Shown: piece after piece, positions 1 through 8,579 of the stretch
Layout of the letters: each line of letters begins with the position of its first letter
How positions within the stretch are numbered: the first letter of the stretch is position 1
DNA from: JADCCX01 sp031431475
GTDB taxonomy: Bacteria; Pseudomonadota; Alphaproteobacteria; Rhizobiales; Beijerinckiaceae
Length of the DNA: 64,000 nt
Assembly (NCBI GenBank): GCA_031431475.1
Contig: JANPDL010000007.1
Span: 124,001 to 188,000 of the forward strand
Reading direction: 5' to 3'
Notes under the pieces: model-generated
The model's input: the letters and a program-made list of their open reading frames with translations, nothing else
What the model was told of the DNA's origin: nothing
Database searches by the model: none
Position numbers and translations under genes: made by a program

Positions 1-78
1 CCAGGCGCATCCGCCGCGTGGCGCGGGCCTGTATTAACGCGTGATCAAAAAGGAGGGGAGCGGTCATTTCGCTCTCCT

Positions 79-912
79 ATGGGACTCGAAAGCCCCGGCG
101 TAAAGCGCCATACTGCTGCAATGGAACTGTCCAACGCCAACGAAACGGGACTGACTGCCGCCAAACCCTCGCGATTGCGCGGCCTCTGGCGTGCTTCGTC
201 GCGTGCTGTGCTTGACACCGCCTACCCGCCGCAATGCGTCGCCTGCCGCGAGATCACTGCCGAACCTGCGACGCTGTGTGCATCGTGCTGGCGGGAGATG
301 CCGTTCATCACGCGTCCGTTTTGCGAGCGACTGGGTACGCCCTTCGCAGTGGATATTGGCGGACCGCTGCTTTCGCCCGCAGCTATCGCCGATCCGCCGG
401 TGTTCGGTCGCGCCCGCTCCGTGGCCCATCACCGGGCTGCGGCGCAGCAACTGGTGCATAAGCTGAAATACGGCGACCGGCAGGAGCTTGCCATTGCCAT
501 GGGTGGAATGATGGCAGCTGCATCCGCTGAGTTGCTGGCAGAAGCTAGCGTGATTGTGCCCGTACCGCTGCACTGGACACGATTGTGGCAACGCCGTTTC
601 AATCAGGCTGCGGCTTTGGCGGCTGTGATCGGCCTGCGCTCCGGTTTGCCGGTAGATCCGTCGCTTCTGAGGCGGCGTAAGCGCACGTTGCGACAGGTTG
701 GATTGACCCGGCCCCAGCGGCAGGAGAACCTGCAAGGTGCGTTCATCGTGCCGGACGAGGTGAAACTGTCATTGAAAGGTCAGCGCGTGCTGCTGGTGGA
801 TGATGTGATGACCACAAGTTCCACCGCCAATGCGGCCTCCCGCGTGCTGTTGAAGGCTGGTGCGGCCTCTGTCGATGTTGTGACCTTCGCAAGGGTTGTG
901 ACGCTGTCGTGA
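79..912 (+). CDS. comF: ComF-family phosphoribosyltransferase-like protein
   Basis: This is a ComF/GntX-type protein, a family tied to DNA uptake or nucleotide metabolism whose reaction is poorly defined. An N-terminal zinc-finger-like cysteine set (C53, C56, C67, C70, C82) precedes a type I phosphoribosyltransferase domain. The PRPP-binding loop VLLVDDVMTTSS lies near residues 237-248, and a basic RRFNQA segment precedes it. At 277 residues it is slightly long for the family; an ATG at 121 would give 263 residues, and I cannot decide between them because the strong purine tract at 50-60 is too far from either start. The downstream grxC and DUF1178 genes follow closely on the same strand. Confidence 0.9.
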   Translation: MGLESPGVKRHTAAMELSNANETGLTAAKPSRLRGLWRASSRAVLDTAYPPQCVACREITAEPATLCASCWREMPFITRPFCERLGTPFAVDIGGPLLSPAAIADPPVFGRARSVAHHRAAAQQLVHKLKYGDRQELAIAMGGMMAAASAELLAEASVIVPVPLHWTRLWQRRFNQAAALAAVIGLRSGLPVDPSLLRRRKRTLRQVGLTRPQRQENLQGAFIVPDEVKLSLKGQRVLLVDDVMTTSSTANAASRVLLKAGAASVDVVTFARVVTLS

Positions 913-945
913 AGCACTATCTATTGACATCAACCGGAGCCATCC

Positions 946-1200
946 ATGCCTGCCGTCACGATCTATACCAAATCCTGGTGTCCCTATTGCAGCGCCGCCA
1001 AGGACCTTCTGAAGAAGAAGAACGTCGCCTTCACCGAAATCGCGGTGAAAACCGCCGATGACCAGAATGCCATGGCGAAGAAGGCAGGCGGCAAAAGCAC
1101 AGTGCCGCAGATCTGGGTGGGTGAGCGCCATGTGGGCGGTTGCGATGATCTCTACGCGCTGGACGACAAGGGCGAGCTCGACCGCCTGCTCGCAGCCTGA
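946..1200 (+). CDS. grxC: Glutaredoxin 3
   Basis: A small cytosolic dithiol glutaredoxin that uses glutathione to reduce protein disulfides and mixed disulfides. The redox motif CPYC is at residues 12-15, the cis-proline TVP at 52-54, and the glutathione-binding GGCDD at about 65-69. At 84 residues it is full length for GrxC. It lies 33 bases after comF and 3 bases before the DUF1178 gene, so the three are probably cotranscribed; the comF-grxC-DUF1178 order is common in this group of alphaproteobacteria. Confidence 0.96.
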   Translation: MPAVTIYTKSWCPYCSAAKDLLKKKNVAFTEIAVKTADDQNAMAKKAGGKSTVPQIWVGERHVGGCDDLYALDDKGELDRLLAA

Positions 1201-1203
1201 TCA

Positions 1204-1686
1204 ATGATTAAATACGCGCTCCATTGCGACAAGGGACATAGCTTCGAGAGCTGGTTTCCCTCCAGCGCCTCGTTTGACACGCAGGCGAAGCGCGGACTGG
1301 TGGATTGCCCGGTCTGTGGTTCGCGCCGGGTCGAGAAGCAGATCATGGCACCCAGCGTGCGGCTGAAGGGAGCCGTCGTTCCTTCACAGGAGGTTGCCGT
1401 TCCTGCAGATGTGACGGACGCGCCTGCCGCACCTGATCAGTCCATGGCCCTGATCGGCGAGCATGCACAGAAGCTGCGCGCGATGATGCGCGATCTGCAT
1501 GCTCATGTGACGGCCAATACAGAGGATGTCGGTGCTAAATTTGCCGATGAAGCCCGCAAGATCCACTATGGCGAGACGGAAGAGCGCGCCATCCGTGGCC
1601 GGGCGACGGCGGATGAGGCCGAAGCGCTGCACGACGAGGGCATAGGGTTTTTGCCGCTGCCGACATTGCCGGACGAGCGCAACTAA
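1204..1686 (+). CDS. DUF1178 family protein
   Basis: A 160-residue member of the uncharacterised DUF1178 family, recognised by the opening MIKYALHCDKGHSFE and a zinc-ribbon-like cysteine set (C8, C35, C38). The middle is low complexity and proline/alanine rich. The C-terminal half carries the conserved EARKIHYGE and RGRATADEAEAL segments. The function is unknown. It follows grxC by 3 bases, which suggests one transcript. Its stop overlaps by four bases the stop of the convergent lytic transglycosylase gene. Confidence 0.92.
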   Translation: MIKYALHCDKGHSFESWFPSSASFDTQAKRGLVDCPVCGSRRVEKQIMAPSVRLKGAVVPSQEVAVPADVTDAPAAPDQSMALIGEHAQKLRAMMRDLHAHVTANTEDVGAKFADEARKIHYGETEERAIRGRATADEAEALHDEGIGFLPLPTLPDERN

Positions 1687-2435
1687 ATCCCGCCCAGACT
1701 GACCCTCCCGCGCTGATCGAGGGCCTTCATCCGGGAATCGTAATTGGCCCAGCTCGCGCGACTGCGCAATTTCTTGCCGCTGGCCAGACGTTTGGCAGCC
1801 TGTTGAGTGCCGATGGCGATGCCCATGCGGGTCGTATCGTTCCGGAAACCAAAAGTGGGCTCGGGGAGGGAACCGGTGACGGGATAGCCGACGGAGGCGA
1901 GATGCTGGCGCACGCGCTCGCAATAACGCACGGATAGAACGGAAAACCGGGTTTCACCGTGTCCTGCGCGGTATTTCATCATTGTTGTGCAGATATCGCC
2001 CTTGGCCAGCCGCCATGCATCGGCCAGATATTTCACGCCGAGCGGAATGTTCACCTCGGGTTCTGCCAGTTGCTCCACCGGACCCTTGTGTCCCAGAAGG
2101 CGTGCGGTCGGCGGCATCACCTGCATGATGCCGTATTCGCCATCCTTGCCGCGCGCTGCGGGGTTGTAGTTGCTCTCGACGCGCATCACGGCATCGGCCA
2201 TCGCGGGCGGCAGGCCCAGCCTTTGGGCTTCCGCACTGGCGATGGCGCGGTAGGCCGAGATGCGGCGGGCGCGCTCTTCGGATGTCGTGGCGGCAGGAGC
2301 GGGGCTGCCCGGTGCCTGACTGAACGGTGCGGTGGAAGGCGGAATTGGCGCGCTCAGTTCCGGATCCGCCAAGGCGGATGCCGTCAGAGCAAAACTGATG
2401 ATGATCGCGGCAATACCCGAGCAGGCGCTTGTCAT
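1683..2435 (-). CDS. Lytic transglycosylase (SLT domain), exported
   Basis: A periplasmic murein-cleaving enzyme of the SLT/goose-lysozyme-like family. A signal peptide covers about residues 1-23, then a proline/serine-rich linker to about 50, then the SLT domain with the catalytic glutamate E87 in RVESNYNP and the conserved GIMQVMP at 102-108. Alternating gene order puts it 13 bases after the L,D-transpeptidase gene on the same strand, so cross-link formation and glycan cleavage are likely coexpressed. At 250 residues it is short, with only the catalytic domain and a basic tail. The cellular target is not known. Confidence 0.92.
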   Translation of the reverse strand: MTSACSGIAAIIISFALTASALADPELSAPIPPSTAPFSQAPGSPAPAATTSEERARRISAYRAIASAEAQRLGLPPAMADAVMRVESNYNPAARGKDGEYGIMQVMPPTARLLGHKGPVEQLAEPEVNIPLGVKYLADAWRLAKGDICTTMMKYRAGHGETRFSVLSVRYCERVRQHLASVGYPVTGSLPEPTFGFRNDTTRMGIAIGTQQAAKRLASGKKLRSRASWANYDSRMKALDQRGRVSLGGI

Positions 2436-2448
2436 AAGCGCTGCGCCG

Positions 2449-3927
2449 TCACTGCAGCTTGCTGAAACCTGCCGCGAGGCTGGAAGGTGTCAGACGCTGG
2501 GTCTGGCTGATGATATCCGGCAGTTTTGTCGCGGGAGCTTCAGCCTGTGGACCGGTTGATGGTGCGCTCTGAGCCTGACGGCGCGGCGGCAAGGGGACAT
2601 TGACGGGGCGAGGTGCTATTTCCTCGACCTTGGAGCTCGCTGCTACCGGTTCATCTGCGGAACCAAGGCCAACGGTGCCGATCATGCGCTGGAAAACCGA
2701 CTTCTGAGGCGCTTCTACGGGAGCGGCTGCGATGGCGGCAATGGGCTGTGCGGCGGCTGGTGCAGAAGTCGCTGTCAGTGTGCCAGCGCGGGCAGTGGCA
2801 GGTTTGGCAGCATCAATCTTGGCGGGCTCGACCTTGGCTGGTTCAACCGGTTTGCGTGCTTCCGACGCAGCCATGGCGGCGTTCACCTGCTCTTGCTGCG
2901 CGAGTTCCGCGATCTGCATGGAGCTCTGGCCTTTTGCCTTATGTGTCTTGTACTGCTCAACCGGCAGCTCGATCGGTGTGAAGGCGATGGAGTCTGTGCG
3001 GCTGATACCGTTGCGGGTGGGGCCAACGGGGCGGTTGTTGCCGGCCACCAGTGTATCCTTGAACACGGGGTGCATGTCGCCGTCGCGGTAGAGCCGCTTT
3101 ACGGCGCGCGTACCCTTCGACACGAGTTCGGCAACCCGGATATCATCTTGCCGCTGCTTGGTGGCCACGGCGGATCGCGTATCTGCATCACCTTCGGCAC
3201 CGCAGGTGTCGCTGCCGAATCCGTAGCGGCCATTGCACGCCGCAGTCTGCACCGGGCGCTGGGTCACTTCGAAATGGTCATTGCCCTGTTTCAGGTTCTT
3301 CCAGAACGCCATATGCGGGTCGTTGCGGTATTTCGCCATGTTCTCCGGCGTCATGCGGAAGGGAAGCGACTGCATCTGGATCGCAGTCTGTCCGCCCGCA
3401 AAAGCCTCTCGGCTGAGCGCATAGATATCGGCGACCTGGCCGTCCGTCATGGCGAAACAGCCCATGGACGAGCAATCGCCATGCACCATGATATGCGCGC
3501 CGGTGCGGCCCAACTGACGGTCGAAATTATTGGGATATCCCACATTAAACGAGAGATAAAAGCTCGAATTCGGGTTCATCGCGCCTTGCGTGACGTTGTA
3601 GAAGCCTTCCGGCACCTGCCGGTCGCCTTCACGCACCTTGGGGCCAAGCTGGCCGGACCAGCGGCACATCGGGAAGGTCTTGAGCAGTGCCATCTTGCCG
3701 GAAGAATTCTGCTTCCAGACCTCAAGCTCGCTTTCCTGCTTGAAGGCGCGGATGAGGATGGGCGCATGCGTCTTCATGTCCTTCTCGCGCATCGCTTCCT
3801 GCGTGGCGAACGAGATCGGAACGTAATGGCGGCCATTGCGGGGAATGGCTCCCTCTTCGTTGCAGCCAGCAAGGGCCAGCGCCGAAAGGGCTGTTGCGAC
3901 GAGGATTGATCGACGAATAAGGTTCAT
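2449..3927 (-). CDS. YkuD-type L,D-transpeptidase lipoprotein
   Basis: A predicted lipoprotein (lipobox LALAGC, lipidated C22) with a YkuD catalytic domain. The motif HGDCSSMGC at residues 149-157 carries the nucleophile C157, and the conserved G-x-H precedes it. Enzymes of this family make 3-3 cross-links or attach proteins to peptidoglycan; the set with the TFPMCRWSGQLGPK start is the larger YafK/ErfK-like type. The second half (about 330-492) is alanine/proline rich with no recognised fold and may span the periplasm. It is probably first in an operon with the downstream lytic transglycosylase. Confidence 0.9.
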   Translation of the reverse strand: MNLIRRSILVATALSALALAGCNEEGAIPRNGRHYVPISFATQEAMREKDMKTHAPILIRAFKQESELEVWKQNSSGKMALLKTFPMCRWSGQLGPKVREGDRQVPEGFYNVTQGAMNPNSSFYLSFNVGYPNNFDRQLGRTGAHIMVHGDCSSMGCFAMTDGQVADIYALSREAFAGGQTAIQMQSLPFRMTPENMAKYRNDPHMAFWKNLKQGNDHFEVTQRPVQTAACNGRYGFGSDTCGAEGDADTRSAVATKQRQDDIRVAELVSKGTRAVKRLYRDGDMHPVFKDTLVAGNNRPVGPTRNGISRTDSIAFTPIELPVEQYKTHKAKGQSSMQIAELAQQEQVNAAMAASEARKPVEPAKVEPAKIDAAKPATARAGTLTATSAPAAAQPIAAIAAAPVEAPQKSVFQRMIGTVGLGSADEPVAASSKVEEIAPRPVNVPLPPRRQAQSAPSTGPQAEAPATKLPDIISQTQRLTPSSLAAGFSKLQ

Positions 3928-4037
3928 GCTTCTTCGACTTCAAGGCAAACGCTGACAGATGCCCACCCAGGACAACACGCTATTATCCTTACACAACTCT
4001 TATCGCAAGCGCAGCAATGCGATGTGTCAAGGTCAAT

Positions 4038-4053
4038 GACCCGTTAACGGGTC
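4038..4053. repeat. Perfect 16-bp palindrome
   Basis: GACCCGTTAACGGGTC is a perfect palindrome between two same-strand genes, 111 bases upstream of the L,D-transpeptidase start and 32 bases past the stop of the small secreted protein. No T-run follows it, so it may be a protein-binding site or a weak hairpin terminator. Confidence 0.35.
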
Positions 4054-4085
4054 CGTTGTGAACGGAAAATGAGCATCTGGAGGGC

Positions 4086-4421
4086 TTACTTGCAGCCAAT
4101 CACGAAAGCGTGCGGTTCACGCGGTGCAGGCTTGCGTTCTGACAGGATTGAGCCCGTCACGTCATCCGGGTTAGCCTTGCGGTAGAATTCGGACAGTTTG
4201 AAGCCTTTTGATTCGCAGAAACTGTCCGCGATGATCTTGCCGCAACCGCCCTGCTTTTCAAGGCATTCGCCCGTGCCGTAGCCTTCCTGATCGGTGATGA
4301 TGAACAGGGTCTGGCGGGTATCGGACAGCGCAGGCTTGCTGTTCTGGGCCAGAGACAGGCCGGATGCGAGCAGGCCTGCGGACAGGGCCGCGGCGAGAAT
4401 GAGAATGCGGTTCAGCGGCAT
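4086..4421 (-). CDS. Small secreted protein of unknown function
   Basis: A 111-residue protein with a clear Sec signal peptide (about 1-25, cleavage after LSLAQ). Four cysteines in the mature part (in GECLEKQGGCGK, ADSFCE and the C-terminal IGCK) suggest two disulfides in the periplasm. The C-terminal VIGCK ending with a preceding ADSFCESKGF resembles small conserved hypothetical proteins of Hyphomicrobiales, but I do not recognise a functional family. It is a single gene with its own upstream region, divergent from cysS. Confidence 0.75.
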   Translation of the reverse strand: MPLNRILILAAALSAGLLASGLSLAQNSKPALSDTRQTLFIITDQEGYGTGECLEKQGGCGKIIADSFCESKGFKLSEFYRKANPDDVTGSILSERKPAPREPHAFVIGCK

Positions 4422-4704
4422 GAGACAATTCCTCCGGCGATCACGCTGGTTTGCGAAGACGGTGCCGGAACATGGTTAAGGAAGCCTGAAACAGGCGTGA
4501 GTGCGCTCCCTTTCGCACGGTATCTTGACGTCTGGCCCTGAAAAGATCACAAGGCTAACATGACGAAGACGCAGATCATTTGCGCCACCATTATTTGCGG
4601 CTGAGCTTCGCTCTGGCCGGTTCTGTTTCGTCTGATTTCACCAAATCACACCAGGATCACCCGGCCAGCCGCAAGGCTAGGTTCGTTTTGCAACGGGGAT
4701 TGTT

Positions 4705-6198
4705 ATGGCTGAAACGCCAAAGCTCAGGCTTTACAACACGCTGACCAAGGCGAAAGAGGACTTTGTGCCTCTCGATGCCGACAATGTCCGCATGTATGTC
4801 TGCGGCCCCACGGTCTATGATTTTGCCCATATCGGCAATGCGCGGCCCGTGATCGTGTTCGATGTGCTGTTCCGGCTGTTGCGCCATCTCTATGGCGAAA
4901 AGCACGTCACTTATGTGCGCAACATCACCGACATCGACGACAAGATCAACAAGCGCGCCTTCGACCGCTGGACGAAAAAGCGACCGCTGCTGGACGAGGT
5001 GAGGGCGCTCACCGAGGTCACGGCAAAGCAATACGAGGATGACGTGGCGGCGCTGGGCAACCTGCCGCCAACGCATACGCCGAGGGCGACGGATTTCGTG
5101 TGCGATGGTGCGCAGCCGATGGATATGGTGCGCGTCATCGAGAAGCTGGTGGCCAAGGGCCATGCCTATGCGGCGGAGGGGCATGTGCTGTTCCATGTGC
5201 CGTCGATGCCGAACTACGGCAAGCTCTCGCGCCGCACGCTCGACGACATGATCGCCGGGGCGCGGGTGGAGGTCGCACCCTACAAGAAAGACCCGATGGA
5301 TTTCGTCCTGTGGAAGCCATCCGATCCCGCGACGGAGCCGGGCTGGGAGTCGCCGTGGGGCTTCGGGCGTCCGGGCTGGCATATCGAGTGCTCGGCCATG
5401 AGCGGCGCGCTGCTGGGCGAGCAATTCGACATCCACGCCGGCGGCATCGACCTCATCTTTCCCCACCACGAGAACGAGATCGCGCAGACATGCTGCGCCT
5501 TTGGCGTCGAGAAAATGGCGAGCGTGTGGATGCACAACGGGTTCCTGCAGGTTGAGGGGCAGAAGATGTCCAAGAGTCTGGGGAATTTTTTCACGATTCA
5601 GGACGTGCTGAAGGATTGGCCGGGCGAAGTCGTGCGGCTGAACATGCTCAAGACGCATTATCGGCAGCCGATTGACTGGACGGTTCGGGGGCTGGAGGAG
5701 AGTGAGCGAAATCTGCGTAAGTGGAGTGGAGAGATAGGCGCTGGCATAGGGAATGGAGCGGGTCGTGCAGGTCTAAGCTTTGCCGACGGTAGCGGCTTTG
5801 GTGGTGGCCTTGGCGAGGCAGGTGATGGTTCAGGCTACGGAGGTCCTGATCCTTCGCTTGTGCATGTCATTGACGTTCTGTCTGACGATTTGAATACGCC
5901 TATGGCATTGACGATGTTGCATGCTGTCACAAAACCTATCGTTCTAATTCAAGCGCTTAAGCTCCTCGGTTTCGATCTTGTGGATATTGGTCAAAAATAT
6001 GAAGAACAGTCTCAAGCAGGGGTCGACAAAGCAGAAATTGCGCAGCTCATCACAACTCGCCTTGCCGCCCGAACCGCCAAAAACTTCGCCGAATCCGACC
6101 GCATCCGCGATGAGCTTCTCGCCATGGGCATCCAGCTCAAGGACGGCAAGGACCCTGCCACGGGTGCGCCTGTGACGACGTGGGAGGTCAAGCGGTGA
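4705..6198 (+). CDS. cysS: Cysteinyl-tRNA synthetase
   Basis: Charges tRNA-Cys with cysteine in the cytosol. It is a class I synthetase: HIGN at residues 42-45, KMSKS at 287-291, and zinc ligands C33, the cysteine in WHIECS and the HHENE segment. The 497-residue length is at the upper end of the family. Residues about 342-383, between the catalytic core and the C-terminal helical domain, form a glycine-rich insert. The DNA there and for about 250 bases after it is AT-richer and uses codons (ATA, CTA, AAA, AAT) rare elsewhere in the gene. The DALR-like C-terminal part (DDLNTPMA, ARTAKNFAESDRIRDEL) is intact, so the enzyme should work. Confidence 0.97.
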   Translation: MAETPKLRLYNTLTKAKEDFVPLDADNVRMYVCGPTVYDFAHIGNARPVIVFDVLFRLLRHLYGEKHVTYVRNITDIDDKINKRAFDRWTKKRPLLDEVRALTEVTAKQYEDDVAALGNLPPTHTPRATDFVCDGAQPMDMVRVIEKLVAKGHAYAAEGHVLFHVPSMPNYGKLSRRTLDDMIAGARVEVAPYKKDPMDFVLWKPSDPATEPGWESPWGFGRPGWHIECSAMSGALLGEQFDIHAGGIDLIFPHHENEIAQTCCAFGVEKMASVWMHNGFLQVEGQKMSKSLGNFFTIQDVLKDWPGEVVRLNMLKTHYRQPIDWTVRGLEESERNLRKWSGEIGAGIGNGAGRAGLSFADGSGFGGGLGEAGDGSGYGGPDPSLVHVIDVLSDDLNTPMALTMLHAVTKPIVLIQALKLLGFDLVDIGQKYEEQSQAGVDKAEIAQLITTRLAARTAKNFAESDRIRDELLAMGIQLKDGKDPATGAPVTTWEVKR

Positions 6199-6217
6199 GG
6201 GGGGATTGCATCGGCAG

Positions 6218-6333
6218 CGTGCGTGCTTCGAGACGGCGCGCTGCGCCTCCTCAGCATGTGGGGTTTTGTGGGCTGCAAAGCACAAAACTCCTCATGCTGA
6301 GGAGCCCTCTATGGGCGTCTCGAAGCACGCACG
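6218..6333. repeat. Long palindromic intergenic repeat, family A copy 1
   Basis: An 18-bp outer arm, CGTGCGTGCTTCGAGACG, at 6218-6235 returns as its exact complement at 6316-6333. Inner arms CTCCTCAGCATG and CATGCTGAGGAG form a second stem. It lies 20 bases after cysS and before the GNAT gene. It is a diverged subtype of the three later family A copies and resembles palindromic repeats scattered through Bradyrhizobium-like genomes. Confidence 0.85.
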
Positions 6334-6364
6334 ATGCCTGTGCCGCTCTTCCGGAGACCACCCC

Positions 6365-6856
6365 ATGACAACACTCCGCCCCTATCTCCCCGCCGATGCC
6401 GAACTTCTCGCCATCCTGCTGCAGGCCAGCGTCGAAGAACTCGCGGTTGACGACTATACCGCTGACCAGCGCGATGCCTGGGCTGCCATGGCCGAGACGG
6501 ACGCCTTCGCCAAGCGTCTGACCGATAGCCTCACCCTCGTGGCGCTGGATGAGGATGGCGAGCCTGTGGGTTTTGCTGTGCTCGTCCAGAACAGTGCGGT
6601 GGCGCATGTGCATGTGCATCCGGACCTCATCGGCATGGGCATCGGTCGCATGCTGCTGGAAGCGCTGCAAAAGCTTGGCACGGCGCGCGGGGCCGAGGTG
6701 CTGCTGGCGGATGTCACGGACAATGCCAAGGGTTTCTTCGCCAAACTCGGCTATGCCGAAAAGGCGCGCAACACGATCAATTACGGCGATGACTGGCTGG
6801 GGACCACGACCATGGAAATGCTGCTGAAAGCGCCCAAGACAGCGGTTGTGCAGTGA
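6365..6856 (+). CDS. GNAT-family N-acetyltransferase
   Basis: A 163-residue acetyl-CoA-dependent acyltransferase. The fold's core is visible: VGFAVLV (strand 4), then HVHVHPDLIGMGIGRMLLEAL, which includes the pyrophosphate-binding loop of motif A, and the KLGYAE segment of motif B. The substrate cannot be inferred. I chose the ATG at 6365 because residues from there (TTLRPYLPADAE) match the family start; an upstream extension would be translated from the repeat element. Its stop overlaps the cimA start, so the two are probably translationally coupled. Confidence 0.88.
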   Translation: MTTLRPYLPADAELLAILLQASVEELAVDDYTADQRDAWAAMAETDAFAKRLTDSLTLVALDEDGEPVGFAVLVQNSAVAHVHVHPDLIGMGIGRMLLEALQKLGTARGAEVLLADVTDNAKGFFAKLGYAEKARNTINYGDDWLGTTTMEMLLKAPKTAVVQ

Positions 6857-8493
6857 TGACACGCGAGCGGCTGTATCTGTTCGACACCACCCTGCGGGAC
6901 GGCGCGCAGACCACGGGCATCGACTTTTCTCTCGCGGACAAACTGGCCGTGGCCAAGATGCTCGACCGGCTTGGCGTCGATTACATTGAGGGTGGTTACC
7001 CCGGGGCGAACCCGCTGGATACGGCTTTTTTCGCCGAGGATCGCGGCTTGCGCGCGGCCTTCACGGCGTTCGGCATGACGAAGCGGGCCGGCGTGTCCGT
7101 GTCCAACGATCCCGGCGTTGTGGGCCTGCTGGAGGCGAAGGCCGCCGCCATTTGCTTCGTAGTCAAGGCTTGGGATTTTCATGTGCATACGGCTCTGGGC
7201 TGCACGCTGGACGAGAACCTCGACGGCTTGCGCGAAAGCGTCAAGGTGGCGCTGGCGCGGGGCCGCGAGGTCATCGTGGATTGCGAGCATTTCTTCGATG
7301 GCTACCGGGCCAATCCAGCCTATGCGCTGTCGGTCGCGACGACGGCTTTCGGGAGTGGCGCGCGCTGGGTGGTGCTGTGCGATACAAACGGCGGCACGCT
7401 TCCGGATGAAATCGAGCGTGTGGTTGGCGCGATTTCTAAGCACGTGCCGGGCGCGAATCTTGGCATCCATGCGCATGATGACACGGGCAACGCGGTGGCG
7501 AATTCACTGGCCGCCGTTCGCGCCGGTGTGCGGCAGATCCAGGGCACGCTGAACGGGTTGGGCGAGCGCTGCGGCAATGCCAATCTCGTCACTCTGATCC
7601 CGACGCTGAAGCTGAAACCGCCCTATGCCGAGGCGTTCGAGACGGGCGTCAGCGATGCCGCACTGGCGGGGCTCACGCAGCTCTCACGCGCTTTCGACGA
7701 GATGCTGAACCGCCAGCCCCGGCGGCAATCGCCCTATGTCGGTGCGGCCGCCTTTGCCACCAAGGCAGGCATCCATGCTTCCGCCGTGCTGAAGGACCCC
7801 CGGACCTACGAGCATATCGAGCCCGAAAAGGTCGGCAACACGCGGCACGTGCTGGTGTCGACACAGGCCGGGCGCTCCAATGTGCTGTCGGAGCTTGAAA
7901 GGCTTGGCATCAGCGTCAGCCGCGATGATCCGCGCATCGCCCGGCTGCTGGAAGAGGTGAAGGACCGCGAGGCCGTGGGCTATGCCTACGAAGGTGCCGA
8001 TGCGTCGTTCTATGTGCTGGCGCAGCGCGTTCTGGGCCACAGCCACGAGTATTTCAGGGTCGAACGCTTCAAGGTGAACATTGAGCGCCGTTACAACGTC
8101 AACGGCGAACTCGTGACCTTCTCGGAAGCCACGGTGAAGGTTGTGGTGGACGGCGAGACGATGATTTCGGCAGCCGAGGGCGACGGCCCGGTCAACGCGT
8201 TGGACAAGGCGCTGCGCAAGGATCTTGGCAAATACCAGAGCCAGATCGCCGGGCTTGAGCTGTTGGACTTCAAAGTCCGCATTTTCCAGGGCGGTACCGA
8301 TGCCGTGACGCGCGTGCTGATCGAAAGCCGGGATGAAACGGGAGAGAGCTGGACCACGGTGGGTGTGTCCGCCAACATCATCGATGCATCATTCCAGGCG
8401 TTGACGGATTCCATTGTTTACAAGCTGATGCGGGGGGAAGTTCTTTCTGCTTCTCCCTCGGGAGAAGGTGACCCGCACTTGCGGGGCGGATGA
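6856..8493 (+). CDS. cimA: (R)-citramalate synthase
   Basis: Condenses pyruvate and acetyl-CoA to (R)-citramalate, the first step of the threonine-independent isoleucine route. The DRE-TIM metallolyase core opens with LFDTTLRDGAQT, with metal-binding HAHDD and the catalytic-helix segment NGLGERCGNANL following. The C-terminal LeuA-dimer regulatory domain covers about residues 390-530. GGAQTTG and the 545-residue length place it in the CimA rather than the LeuA branch. A real leuA lies at 25.4 kb. The last ~15 codons come from the palindromic repeat at 8451. Start ATG overlaps the GNAT stop; a GTG three bases earlier is possible. Confidence 0.93.
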   Translation: MTRERLYLFDTTLRDGAQTTGIDFSLADKLAVAKMLDRLGVDYIEGGYPGANPLDTAFFAEDRGLRAAFTAFGMTKRAGVSVSNDPGVVGLLEAKAAAICFVVKAWDFHVHTALGCTLDENLDGLRESVKVALARGREVIVDCEHFFDGYRANPAYALSVATTAFGSGARWVVLCDTNGGTLPDEIERVVGAISKHVPGANLGIHAHDDTGNAVANSLAAVRAGVRQIQGTLNGLGERCGNANLVTLIPTLKLKPPYAEAFETGVSDAALAGLTQLSRAFDEMLNRQPRRQSPYVGAAAFATKAGIHASAVLKDPRTYEHIEPEKVGNTRHVLVSTQAGRSNVLSELERLGISVSRDDPRIARLLEEVKDREAVGYAYEGADASFYVLAQRVLGHSHEYFRVERFKVNIERRYNVNGELVTFSEATVKVVVDGETMISAAEGDGPVNALDKALRKDLGKYQSQIAGLELLDFKVRIFQGGTDAVTRVLIESRDETGESWTTVGVSANIIDASFQALTDSIVYKLMRGEVLSASPSGEGDPHLRGG

Positions 8494-8565
8494 GGGCAAA
8501 TCCCGGAATGCGGGGTTCACCCTCATCCGTCTGCCTCAGGCAGCCACCTTCTCCCAAGGAAGAAG
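8451..8565. repeat. Palindromic repeat, family B copy 1
   Basis: Begins with the hairpin TTCTCCCTCGGGAGAA, continues through GGATGAGGG and its complement CCCTCATCC, and ends with CCACCTTCTCCC. The same order of blocks recurs at 25291, 41740 and 47343. This copy overlaps the 3' end of cimA and sits between cimA and the convergent small secreted gene. Confidence 0.85.
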
Positions 8566-8579
8566 AACAGATTCAGATT

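Noticed and set aside
1..78. Possible divergent gene start at the left edge
   Set aside because: An ATG on the minus strand near position 10 leaves only a few bases inside the window, too little to support a gene.
64..735. Antisense frame (223 codons) over comF
   Set aside because: The ComF motifs on the plus strand are clear; the antisense product is a compositional shadow.
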